Of a DNA stretch of 64,000 nucleotides, positions 19,735 through 27,620 are shown piece by piece. The notes beneath the pieces were generated by a model. The model did not search any database. It worked only from the letters and a program-made list of their open reading frames with translations, and was not told where the DNA came from. A program made the position numbers and the translations under genes. The stretch comes from Bacillus swezeyi (GTDB lineage: Bacteria; Bacillota; Bacilli; Bacillales; Bacillaceae), in assembly GCF_001969815.1 (NCBI RefSeq), contig NZ_MRBK01000012.1, positions 62,001 to 126,000 of the forward strand. Direction: 5' to 3'. Each line of letters starts with the position of its first letter. The first letter of the stretch is position 1.

Positions 19735-20897
19735 ATGGACGGCTGTTGTTTCAAAGCAGGTTAAAGGCTGATTATCGATATCAGCTCCGCGTGTTGAAAT
19801 TAGTCATCGATTGGACGGTTGCGCTATATATCATTTTGCCTGCGGCGGCGATTGCAGTTTACCAGTATGTCAAATGGCTGAATGGAGTTGGCTTTCCGCA
19901 TGATGAATGGCTTGCCAGGTTTGTTTTATTGATTCCGGCTGTTTTTGTGTTGCTTGGATCGGTGCGGACGTTTCTGATGGAAGCTGATCAGCTTTATCTA
20001 TTACAAAATAAAACGGCCGTTTTTGAGATGAAATTGAACGGCTTCATTTATTGCTTATTGCTTCAGCTTTGCAAATGGCTGTTTATGATGGCGATCTTTT
20101 CCCCGATTTTACTCCATCTATTTGATATGGAGCTTTATGCTTGTGGGGCGGTCCTCTTTTTCTATTTTAGCGTCAATCTGTTCATCATTGCTTTAAAAAA
20201 GCGGCAGATCAAATGGCTGCACAGGCTGAAATACCAAATGTTCCACGCGGGTCGGGTTTCTTTGGTCATGATCTGTGCCTGTGCAGCTGTATTATCGTCT
20301 TCTTTTTACATCATGGCGATTATCGGCCTGCTGCTGGCTGCAGCAGCGCTGAAAATCATCATCGATTCGCTCTCGAATATGACGCTGTTTTATGAAGAGG
20401 TAGACTTCGAGAATCAGCAAAAGCTCAAACTCGCAAAACTTGTCTTATCATTAAACCAGGACGGAAGCTTGCCGAAAGCCGGGAAAACGATGAGGGCGAA
20501 AAAGCCGAGACTGTTTTTTACAAAGTCCCAAAAACTTTTTAAAACACGCACAGTACAAAATGGGTACCGGGAAGTGTTTTTTAAAGTGATGGTTCGTCAT
20601 CCGGATTATAAAAGACAGCTCTTTCAAATGATCGGCATCTTTACGGCGCTGATTATTTTAGGACCAGTCTGGCTGAAAGCAGCCGCTCTTCTGATTTTTG
20701 TTTTTGCCTACCGACACCTCGCAGGCATCCAGTTTGACAAAGTGATGGAGCGCACGGTTTTGTTAGGCGCTGACCATGAAAGTACAGCTTTTTATGAAGC
20801 CAGACGAAGCTGCATAAACTGGATATTTTATCCGGGGATGCTTTGGTGTTGTCTCAACTTAGCCGTCAGCTTATTGTTAAAAACCCCGTCTTTATGA
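19731..20897 (+). CDS. ythQ: ABC transporter permease YthQ (EcsB family)
   Basis: A 388-residue membrane protein with about seven hydrophobic segments and a charged cytoplasmic region near residues 220-285. It has the size and layout of EcsB-type permeases. The ATG at 19731 overlaps the ythP stop; AAGGA lies 9 bases before it. YthP and YthQ form a two-gene exporter. Its terminator is shared with convergent pbuO. Confidence 0.85.
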   Translation: MNGRLLFQSRLKADYRYQLRVLKLVIDWTVALYIILPAAAIAVYQYVKWLNGVGFPHDEWLARFVLLIPAVFVLLGSVRTFLMEADQLYLLQNKTAVFEMKLNGFIYCLLLQLCKWLFMMAIFSPILLHLFDMELYACGAVLFFYFSVNLFIIALKKRQIKWLHRLKYQMFHAGRVSLVMICACAAVLSSSFYIMAIIGLLLAAAALKIIIDSLSNMTLFYEEVDFENQQKLKLAKLVLSLNQDGSLPKAGKTMRAKKPRLFFTKSQKLFKTRTVQNGYREVFFKVMVRHPDYKRQLFQMIGIFTALIILGPVWLKAAALLIFVFAYRHLAGIQFDKVMERTVLLGADHESTAFYEARRSCINWIFYPGMLWCCLNLAVSLLLKTPSL

Positions 20898-20911
20898 AAA
20901 AGACGGGGTTC
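20881..20911 (-). terminator. terminator of pbuO, overlapping the ythQ stop
   Basis: AACCCCGTCTTT and AAAGACGGGGTT arms form a GC-rich stem; on the minus strand it is followed by TTTTT. The ythQ stop codon lies inside the hairpin. Confidence 0.75.
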
Positions 20912-20917
20912 CAACGT

Positions 20918-22225
20918 TTAATGTCCTCCCAAAAAGAACAGGTGTATGAAAAACAGAACAGCAAACACTAATACAAGCGGATGAATCTCGCGCCATTTTC
21001 CTTTTGCGGCTTTTACGATTGGATATGAAATAAATCCAAGCGAAATGCCTGTTGCAATACTGGATGTCAGCGGCATGGCGAGGATCACGAGAAAGGCCGG
21101 GAATGCCTCATCGAGCTCTTTCCAGCGGATGTTTGTGACGGCTCCGATCATCATGCTCCCTACAATGATCAATGCCGGGGACGTAATAGCGGCGATGCCT
21201 GAGACAGCGCCGACGAGCGGACTGAAAAATAATGCTGCACCAAAGAGTACGGCGACCGTTAAAGATGTAAGCCCCGTTCTTCCGCCTGCGGCAACTCCAG
21301 CTGATGACTCAATATAAGCAGTTGTCGGGCTAGTCCCGAACATGGCGCCGATCGTAGTCGCTGTCGAATCGGCAAGAAGTGCTTTTCTCGCGTTTGGCAG
21401 TTTGTTGTTTTTCATGAGCCCCGCCTGTTCGGCAACGCCGATCATCGTCCCTGTCGTATCAAAAATGGTAACCAGCAGAAAAGAGAAGACAACCGAATAA
21501 AGTCCGTAATGGATGACATCGCCGAAAGCGGCAAACGGGTTTGTGACGATCATTTTCTCAGGCAGATGGGGCATTGACAGAACGCCTTGGGTAAACTCAA
21601 GCTGGCCGGTCAAAAAGGCAATCAGGCCGGTTAAGATCATCCCGAAAAACAGGGCGCCGTTCACATTCATAACCATCAGAATGATGGAAAAGGCTAGTCC
21701 GATCAACGTTAAAATTACTTCGGGCGACCGCATGTCTCCGAGGCCGACTAAATTGGCTTCATTAGCAGTAATGATCCCAGCCCCTCTTAAGCCGACGAAT
21801 GCGATAAACAATCCGATTCCGGCAGTTATGCCGTATTTTAAATTCGCCGGAATGGCTTCGATCAGTTGTTTTCTAAGCGGTGTTAACGATAAGATAATAA
21901 AGAGGATTCCAGCCACAAAAACAGTGCTGAATGCCGTCTGATACGAAATTTCGCCATTTGATGAGCCGACGACTGAAAACGCAAAATATGCGTTGAGCCC
22001 CATCCCCGGCGCAATCGCGATCGGAAAATTTGCCCCCAGCGCCATCCAGAGCGTTCCAACGACTGCCGCAATAATCGTGGCAGTGAACACTTGATCAAAA
22101 GGAACGCCTGTGCTGGAAAGAATGCTTGGGTTGACGACCACAATATAAACCATCGTAAAGAAGGTTGTGATCCCGGCGAGTATTTCTTTTTTGACTGTGG
22201 TTTGGTTTTCTTTTATATTAAACAT
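20918..22225 (-). CDS. pbuO: purine (hypoxanthine/guanine) permease PbuO
   Basis: A 435-residue transporter of the AzgA-type NCS2 group with 12-13 membrane segments. The PGMGLNAYFAF motif (about residues 70-80) and the TTAYIESSAGVAAGGRTGLT motif (about residues 302-321) are family hallmarks. It is close to B. subtilis PbuO (YtiP). The start is ATG 22225, next to a GGAGG site; the frame continues open for 92 codons upstream but that stretch crosses the promoter of ytjP. PurR-type boxes lie upstream and no guanine riboswitch was seen. Confidence 0.92.
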   Translation of the reverse strand: MFNIKENQTTVKKEILAGITTFFTMVYIVVVNPSILSSTGVPFDQVFTATIIAAVVGTLWMALGANFPIAIAPGMGLNAYFAFSVVGSSNGEISYQTAFSTVFVAGILFIILSLTPLRKQLIEAIPANLKYGITAGIGLFIAFVGLRGAGIITANEANLVGLGDMRSPEVILTLIGLAFSIILMVMNVNGALFFGMILTGLIAFLTGQLEFTQGVLSMPHLPEKMIVTNPFAAFGDVIHYGLYSVVFSFLLVTIFDTTGTMIGVAEQAGLMKNNKLPNARKALLADSTATTIGAMFGTSPTTAYIESSAGVAAGGRTGLTSLTVAVLFGAALFFSPLVGAVSGIAAITSPALIIVGSMMIGAVTNIRWKELDEAFPAFLVILAMPLTSSIATGISLGFISYPIVKAAKGKWREIHPLVLVFAVLFFIHLFFLGGH

Positions 22226-22235
22226 CATTTCCTCC

Positions 22236-22280
22236 AATAACGAACATTGTAGCAAAACAATATCTATAATATTCGTTATC
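22236..22280 (-). promoter_or_regulatory. pair of PurBoxes at the pbuO promoter
   Basis: Box 1 (22236-22248, core AACGAAC) and box 2 (22268-22280, core AACGAAT on the minus strand) face each other and each resemble the PurR consensus AWWWCCGAACWWT. Box 2 overlaps the -10 and spacer of the pbuO promoter; box 1 lies downstream of the start point. PbuO belongs to the B. subtilis PurR regulon, so repression by PurR relieved by PRPP is the likely control. Confidence 0.65.
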
Positions 22281-22294
22281 GGGCATTTTTGCAA
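22266..22294 (-). promoter_or_regulatory. sigma-A promoter of pbuO
   Basis: On the minus strand TTGCAA (22289-22294), a 17-bp spacer and TATTAT (22266-22271). The -35 hexamer is palindromic and also fits the divergent ytjP promoter. Confidence 0.65.
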
Positions 22295-22317
22295 GTGCTT
22301 TTGACTAATCTTATAAA
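22289..22317 (+). promoter_or_regulatory. sigma-A promoter of ytjP sharing its -35 with pbuO
   Basis: TTGCAA (22289-22294), a 17-bp spacer and TATAAA (22312-22317). The leader to the ytjP ATG is only about 10 nt. Confidence 0.5.
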
Positions 22318-22332
22318 AGAAAGGGCGAAAAT

Positions 22333-23724
22333 ATGAACTGGGAACAAGAGGTTTTAAAGAGAAAGAGCGAGATCGTTCGGGATATTCAAGATTTCTTAAA
22401 AATAAACAGTGTCCTAGATGAATCGACGGCAGAGCCTGACATGCCATTTGGGGAAGGGATTCACCAATGTTTGACAACGCTTTTGGATAAGGGGTCGGCA
22501 AACGGCTTTACTGTGAAAAACCTTGATGGATATGCAGGCCATATTGAATGGGGAAAAGGTGAAGAGATCATTGGTGTGCTATGCCATATTGATGTTGTCC
22601 CGCCCGGTGACGGCTGGACAAGTGATCCGTTTGCCGCCGAAATCAGAGACGGGCGCATATATGCAAGAGGGGCACTCGATGACAAAGGGCCGACAATGGC
22701 TGCGTTTCACGCGCTTAAAATCGTAAAAGAAATGAATCTGCCTTTGTCAAAGCGGATCAGAATCATTATTGGAACAGATGAGGAAAGCGATTGGAGGTGT
22801 GTGGAACATTATTTTAAACATGAAGAAATGCCTTCAGCCGGATTTGCACCAGATGCCGATTTTCCAATCATTTATGCAGAAAAAGGACTGATTGATGCAG
22901 CTTTAAAAATGAAATGCCCCAAGGTCATAAAGGGTTCGGATCTGGTTTTGCAGACATTCAACTCCGGCCGCCGTCTGAACATGGTCCCGGACGATGCAGA
23001 AGCGGTTCTTTCCGGAACGGCTGCAAACGATTTTGAACAGTCTTTTGCACGCTTCGTGAAGGAGAAAAGTGCGGAAGGACGTCTGTATAAAAAAGGAGAT
23101 CAGCTGGTTTTAAAGGTTTCCGGCAAATCGGCCCATGCGATGGAGCCTAACAACGGAGTCAACGCAGGTCTTGTCTTGGCGGATTTTTTACATACACAAG
23201 CGCTCGATGAAGCCGGTCTGCACTTTGTCAAAACGGTTTCCGATGCTTTTGCTGGTGACACGAGAGGGAAAAAAATCGGTATTGCCTGCAGTGACGAGAT
23301 CAGCGGCGAGTTGACATTAAATGTCGGACGGCTCCATTATGAGCTTGAAAAAGGCGGCGAGGCCGGCATCAATATCCGCTACCCGGTGACAGAGGAGAGC
23401 GGCCGGGTGGAAACTGCGCTTGGGCAAGTGGCAGGAACAGAGCTTGTCAGCTTCAAAGACAGCAAGCCTCACCATGTACCAAAAGACCATGAGTTGATCA
23501 AAACGCTTCAGCGGGTATATGAGGAGCAAACAGGGGACAAAGCTGAATTGATCTCAATCGGCGGGGCGACATACGCCAGATCTTTAAATGCCGGAGTTGC
23601 ATTCGGACCGCTGTTCCCGGGCCGGCCTGATATCGCTCATCAAAAAGATGAGTATATGGAAATTGAAGATCTTTTGCAGGCCGTATCATTGTATGCCCAG
23701 GCGATTTATGAGTTGGCGAAGTAG
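22333..23724 (+). CDS. ytjP: M20 dipeptidase YtjP (PepV-like)
   Basis: A 463-residue zinc peptidase. CHIDVVPPGDGW (His and Asp ligands, about residues 84-95), GALDDKGP (about residues 115-122) and GTDEESDWRC (Glu pair, about residues 148-157) are the M20 metal and catalytic motifs. The C-terminal GGATYARSLNAGVAFGP matches the PepV/carnosinase-like subgroup. It should release amino acids from dipeptides in the cytoplasm. The ATG has AAAGGGCG upstream. Confidence 0.9.
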   Translation: MNWEQEVLKRKSEIVRDIQDFLKINSVLDESTAEPDMPFGEGIHQCLTTLLDKGSANGFTVKNLDGYAGHIEWGKGEEIIGVLCHIDVVPPGDGWTSDPFAAEIRDGRIYARGALDDKGPTMAAFHALKIVKEMNLPLSKRIRIIIGTDEESDWRCVEHYFKHEEMPSAGFAPDADFPIIYAEKGLIDAALKMKCPKVIKGSDLVLQTFNSGRRLNMVPDDAEAVLSGTAANDFEQSFARFVKEKSAEGRLYKKGDQLVLKVSGKSAHAMEPNNGVNAGLVLADFLHTQALDEAGLHFVKTVSDAFAGDTRGKKIGIACSDEISGELTLNVGRLHYELEKGGEAGINIRYPVTEESGRVETALGQVAGTELVSFKDSKPHHVPKDHELIKTLQRVYEEQTGDKAELISIGGATYARSLNAGVAFGPLFPGRPDIAHQKDEYMEIEDLLQAVSLYAQAIYELAK

Positions 23725-24029
23725 CAAAGAGGCCGAGTGAATGGAAGCGAATCGGGCTTCAAAGGGTCTGCGGCAGTTTTTTCTGAGGATTCTGGAACAG
23801 ACTGATAATAGCAATGATAAAAAATAAGACCGCTCTTTTTGGGAGCGGTCTCAGCGTGTCGGCAAACCCTCGCATTCGTTGTCAGGCCTGCGTGTTCTTC
23901 GGGATTTTATCCACCCTATCTTTCCTGACATACCTTTTCGGAAAGGCTGCCTCCGCGCAATCATCGGTTGCGTCCTAAAAAGCTTGATTCCAAGCGTTTC
24001 AAATTTAAGCCCGGTTTTCGGGCAGGAAT
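23725..24029 (-). ncRNA. possible minus-strand small RNA or long 3' leader beyond ytkP
   Basis: No protein gene is visible in this 305-bp stretch. It ends on the minus strand in a strong terminator (23826-23852), 180-200 nt beyond the ytkP stop. Other hairpins (GCCCG / CGGGC near 24010, GCTTG / CAAGC near 23985) lie in between. Either the ytkP message has an unusually long 3' region or a separate small RNA is made here. No clear promoter was found. Confidence 0.3.
23826..23852 (-). terminator. strong orphan terminator on the minus strand
   Basis: GAGCGGTCT and AGACCGCTC arms with a short loop, followed on the minus strand by TATTTTTT. Confidence 0.8.
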
Positions 24030-24953
24030 CTAAAATAAATCGCTTGATAAGTAGCGTTCTCCGGTATCAGCCGTCATGCAGACGACAATTTTGCCGTGCG
24101 GGAGTTTTTTGGCGGTTTCAATGGCGGCGAAACAAGCCGCTCCCGAAGAAGGACCGACGAGAATTCCTTCTTCACGGGCCAATCTGCGCGTCATTTCATA
24201 AGCTTCTTCATCTTTTATTTTTAAAATGTCATCATAAACATCTTCGTTTAAAATGTTCGGGATAAATCCTGGGCTTGTCCCGACAAGCTTGTGTTTGCCT
24301 GGTTTTCCTCCCGACAGAACGGGGGAACCCGCAGGCTCGGCGACATGAACGGTGATTCCCGGAAACAGCTCTTTCAGTGTTTCACCCGTTCCGGTAATCG
24401 TTCCGCCTGTTCCGGCTGTGGCCACAAATGCTGCAAGCGGTCTGCCGATCTCTTCTATTGCCCGGGCAATTTCCAAGGCGGTTGTCTTCCGGTGTGCATC
24501 CGGATTGGCTTCATTATCAAACTGCATCGGAATAAAGCTTCCCGGAATCTGTTCCGCAAGTTCCTGCGCTTTTTTGATGCTCCCCGGCATTCTCTCGTCT
24601 CCGGGAGTAAGAACGACTTCCGCTCCATATGCTTTTAAGAGGTTGATCCGTTCTTTCGTCATCGTGTCAGGCATGACAAGAATCGCTTTGTAGCCTCTTG
24701 CTGCCGCATTCATGGCAAGGCCGATCCCGGTGTTTCCGCTTGTCGGCTCAATGATCGTAGAGCCCGGTTTCAGGAGTCCTTTTTCTTCAGCGGCCAGGAT
24801 CATTTGATATGCGGCCCGGTCTTTAACACTGCCGCTTGGATTAAAGGATTCAAGCTTTACATAGACTTGCGCCGCATTCTCGGGCTGAACCCGGTTCAAT
24901 TTGACAAGGGGCGTTTCCCCGATTAATTCTGCAATATTTTGAACCGCTCTCAC
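24030..24953 (-). CDS. ytkP: cysteine synthase family protein YtkP
   Basis: A 307-residue PLP enzyme of the O-acetylserine sulfhydrylase fold. The Lys in NPSGSVKDRAA (about residue 44) binds PLP, TSGNTGIGLAMNA (about residues 69-81) binds the substrate carboxylate, and GTGGTITG (about residues 178-185) holds the PLP phosphate. It would make cysteine from O-acetylserine and sulfide. B. subtilis has CysK as the main enzyme, so YtkP is probably a paralogue with a minor or specialised role. The start is GTG 24953 with AAAGGG upstream. Confidence 0.88.
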   Translation of the reverse strand: MRAVQNIAELIGETPLVKLNRVQPENAAQVYVKLESFNPSGSVKDRAAYQMILAAEEKGLLKPGSTIIEPTSGNTGIGLAMNAAARGYKAILVMPDTMTKERINLLKAYGAEVVLTPGDERMPGSIKKAQELAEQIPGSFIPMQFDNEANPDAHRKTTALEIARAIEEIGRPLAAFVATAGTGGTITGTGETLKELFPGITVHVAEPAGSPVLSGGKPGKHKLVGTSPGFIPNILNEDVYDDILKIKDEEAYEMTRRLAREEGILVGPSSGAACFAAIETAKKLPHGKIVVCMTADTGERYLSSDLF

Positions 24954-25088
24954 ATTTGTGCACCCTTTCTAGAAACATTTCTTTCAATATCCTATCATAA
25001 GGCCGCCAAAAGTGAAAAATAGAGAGGTTATAAGTCCCTTTGTTTTTTGTTAAAATGTAAAGAAGATAAATGGAAGGAAGTCATACAT

Positions 25089-25694
25089 ATGTCAGCAAAA
25101 CCGCATTATTTTATTGGAATTCCGTTTCCGGCTGAGTTTGCAGAGCCGCTCTACCGTACGATCAGCAGCCGCCCGGCATTTTCTTTTCATAATTGGGTTC
25201 ACCCTTCGGACTATCACTTTACCCTCGTGTTTCTAGGTCCGGCTGACGACGAGCAGCTCAGAGCACTTGAGGACAGGCTCAGGCTAATCTCTGATGAGAC
25301 GCCTCCTTTCGAGCTTGTCTTAAAGCAAATCGGAACATTCGGCAAGGCGTCTCAGCCAAGGATTCTTCATGTTGAGCCAGAATACTCAGCCCCCCTTTTT
25401 CAAGTAAGAGAACGGGTTAAAAAAGCTGCGGCTGCGGTCGGTTTTGAGATTGAAAAGCGGCCCTTTCACCCCCATATGACAGTCGCCCGGAAGTGGAAAG
25501 GCTCCGCTCCTTTCAACGCACGCTTAGAACCGCTGGAAGGCGGCATTTCATTTACAGCCCGGCAGTACACCATCTTTCAGACCCATCTAGATCGGCTTCC
25601 CAAATACGAACACAAAGCCGTTTTTCCTTTTGGCGGCCGTAAGATAACAGAAAAGCAAGATTCGGAGATGAACATTGATGGCACAGATTATTAA
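25089..25694 (+). CDS. ytlP: RNA 2',3'-cyclic phosphodiesterase (2H/LigT family) YtlP
   Basis: A 201-residue protein with the two His-x-Thr motifs of the 2H family: HFTLVFLG (about residues 43-50) and HPHMTVARK (about residues 130-138). Such enzymes hydrolyse or ligate 2',3'-cyclic RNA ends. The ATG at 25089 has GGAAGGA 9 bases upstream; an in-frame start 14 codons earlier is less likely. Its end overlaps ytlQ by 17 bases, marking the start of the ytlPQR-amyX unit. Confidence 0.85.
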   Translation: MSAKPHYFIGIPFPAEFAEPLYRTISSRPAFSFHNWVHPSDYHFTLVFLGPADDEQLRALEDRLRLISDETPPFELVLKQIGTFGKASQPRILHVEPEYSAPLFQVRERVKKAAAAVGFEIEKRPFHPHMTVARKWKGSAPFNARLEPLEGGISFTARQYTIFQTHLDRLPKYEHKAVFPFGGRKITEKQDSEMNIDGTDY

Positions 25695-26622
25695 AATACA
25701 GGATTGCATTTCAAGATATGAGCAAGACCCTTACCACTATATGAATCAGTATATCCGCTTGAAAAAACAGCGCTGGCAGTTGCTCACAGAGATGGCGAGA
25801 GAAAAAGAGGAGAGGCTATTTCACAATGGAGGAACTGCCTCAGAGGACACAGACAGCCCAAAAAAGAAAAAATTTTCATTAAAAAGAAAAAAAGAAACAT
25901 CCGATATTAATAATGGAATAGAAGCCGATGATCAATGGTTTAACGGTTTGGAAGAGGATGTAGATGAAAGGCTTTTCGCAAGAATCCCAGCGGACAGAAA
26001 AGAGCTTGCTTCTTTTTTTAAAGAACACCTCTATCAATTTCAGCTGAAGTGGGCAAGTTCGACGATTTCAGACATATCCAGCCTTTCCCGGGAAATAAAA
26101 AACGATAAAATTCTGCAAATTTTGGCGCAGCAGCTGCCCGATTCTTATTTTATCATGTATCACCCGGTGTTACAGGTTAATCAGGCTGCGGTTGAATTGA
26201 GCATCATGATACTGACGCCGCTCGAAATTTATTGTATATCATTTCTTGAAGGCGATAAGGAAAGCGCCTTTATCGGTTCCAAAGACCGTTTCTGGAAGGA
26301 GAAAACCGTCAGGGGCAGGGAAAAGGCTGTTTTAAATCCATCCACCGAACTTCTTAGAACAGGTTCGATTCTTTCCCGCCTGTTAAAAGGATCAGAGATT
26401 GAACTGCCGGTGCGGAAATTAATCATCAGCAGGACATCATATATCGATTATCCTGAACCTCCATACGGAATCGAGATTTATGACCGAAGACAGTGGCATG
26501 AATGGCTGGCGAGACAGCAGAAAAATTTCGCCCCGATCAAAAACCAGGAGCTGAAAGCTGCGAAAATACTGTTATCGTACGGAGTCTCGGAGTCGACGCG
26601 GAGAGAGGAATGGCTCGATTAA
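25678..26622 (+). CDS. ytlQ: conserved protein of unknown function YtlQ
   Basis: A 314-residue protein with no signal peptide. A strongly basic run ([11 protein letters not shown], about residues 62-72) separates an N-terminal helical part from a mixed alpha/beta C-terminal part. The latter ([12 protein letters not shown], then [10 protein letters not shown]) loosely resembles the NERD-type nuclease-related fold, but I see no decisive catalytic motif. It is translationally linked to ytlP and precedes the lipid kinase ytlR. Confidence 0.75.
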   Translation: MAQIIKIQDCISRYEQDPYHYMNQYIRLKKQRWQLLTEMAREKEERLFHNGGTASEDTDSPKKKKFSLKRKKETSDINNGIEADDQWFNGLEEDVDERLFARIPADRKELASFFKEHLYQFQLKWASSTISDISSLSREIKNDKILQILAQQLPDSYFIMYHPVLQVNQAAVELSIMILTPLEIYCISFLEGDKESAFIGSKDRFWKEKTVRGREKAVLNPSTELLRTGSILSRLLKGSEIELPVRKLIISRTSYIDYPEPPYGIEIYDRRQWHEWLARQQKNFAPIKNQELKAAKILLSYGVSESTRREEWLD

Positions 26623-26674
26623 CGGTCTGAACATGATCCCGGCTTTTTCATATTATAAGATGGAGAATTGAATC

Positions 26675-27595
26675 ATGAGTGAATGGTATATCATCATCAA
26701 CCCGAAGGCTGGAAACTCTTCGGCTCTCAGAGTATGGAAGTCATTGCAGAAAGAGCTCAAGAAAGCAAACATATCCTATCGCTCATTTATGACGCAGCAT
26801 CCGGGACATGCGGAAGTTTTGGCAAGGCAAATTTCGACGATGCAGGATGACAGGCTGAAACGACTGCTCGTTGTCGGCGGTGACGGCACCGTTCATGAAG
26901 TCTTAAACGGTTTGGTCAACCTTCAGAACATTCAGCTGAGCGTCATACCTGCAGGCACAGGAAATGACTTCAAACGCGGATTTTCCGTCAAAAAGTCAAC
27001 TGTCATCAAGGAAATGAAGAAAGCAGGGCAGTCTTTGACCCGCACCTATTCTCTTGGCAGTTTTCATACAAAAGACAGTGTAAACGAGCTTTACTTTGCC
27101 AATCATCTCAGCATAGGTTTTGACGCCTATTTCGCCAAAAAAATGTCTGACATGCCGAAATGGACGGCCTTTCTGAGACTGAATCACCTGATTCAGCCCG
27201 TTCTGTTCCTTGTCATCGCTTTTACGTTCAAGCCGTTTGTCCTTTCATATGAAAGCGAAGATGAAAAGCAGACGTTTAAAAAAGTCTGGTTTGCATCTGT
27301 TTCGAATCACCCATACTATGGCGGAGGGATGAAGATTGCTCCAAACGCAAATCCGCGGGAGGAGCATTTAGATGTCACGATCATTGAAGATCTCCCGGCG
27401 TTGAAAAAAGCTGGGCTTTTGTTTGCGATGTTTTTTGGAAGACATATCGGTAAAAGAGGCGTAACCGCGTTTAAAACGAAAGAAATCTATTTGCATACGA
27501 ATGAAAGAGTACTTTTCCAAGCGGACGGAGAGGTGATCGGTTCGACACCCGTTTTTGTAAAGACCGGGAAAGAATCTCTCCGCTTAAAAGCATAA
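26675..27595 (+). CDS. ytlR: diacylglycerol kinase family lipid kinase YtlR
   Basis: A 306-residue protein of the DagK/YegS fold. The nucleotide-binding motif GGDGTVHEVLNGL (about residues 68-80) and the PAGTGNDF motif (about residues 93-100) are conserved. It probably phosphorylates a lipid such as diacylglycerol. Bacillus has other DagK paralogues, so the true substrate is open. The ATG lies 52 bases after ytlQ and an AAGGAG-led gene (amyX) follows 25 bases later. Confidence 0.87.
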   Translation: MSEWYIIINPKAGNSSALRVWKSLQKELKKANISYRSFMTQHPGHAEVLARQISTMQDDRLKRLLVVGGDGTVHEVLNGLVNLQNIQLSVIPAGTGNDFKRGFSVKKSTVIKEMKKAGQSLTRTYSLGSFHTKDSVNELYFANHLSIGFDAYFAKKMSDMPKWTAFLRLNHLIQPVLFLVIAFTFKPFVLSYESEDEKQTFKKVWFASVSNHPYYGGGMKIAPNANPREEHLDVTIIEDLPALKKAGLLFAMFFGRHIGKRGVTAFKTKEIYLHTNERVLFQADGEVIGSTPVFVKTGKESLRLKA

Positions 27596-27620
27596 ATTTT
27601 CCGTATAAGGAGAGACTGTG

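Noticed and set aside
22226-22332. Guanine riboswitch upstream of pbuO
   Set aside because: The interval is about 100 bp and contains PurBoxes and promoter elements; the conserved purine-aptamer core is not visible.
22226-22501. N-terminal extension of PbuO by 92 residues
   Set aside because: It would cross the promoter and PurBoxes and overlap the start of ytjP; the ribosome site supports ATG 22225.
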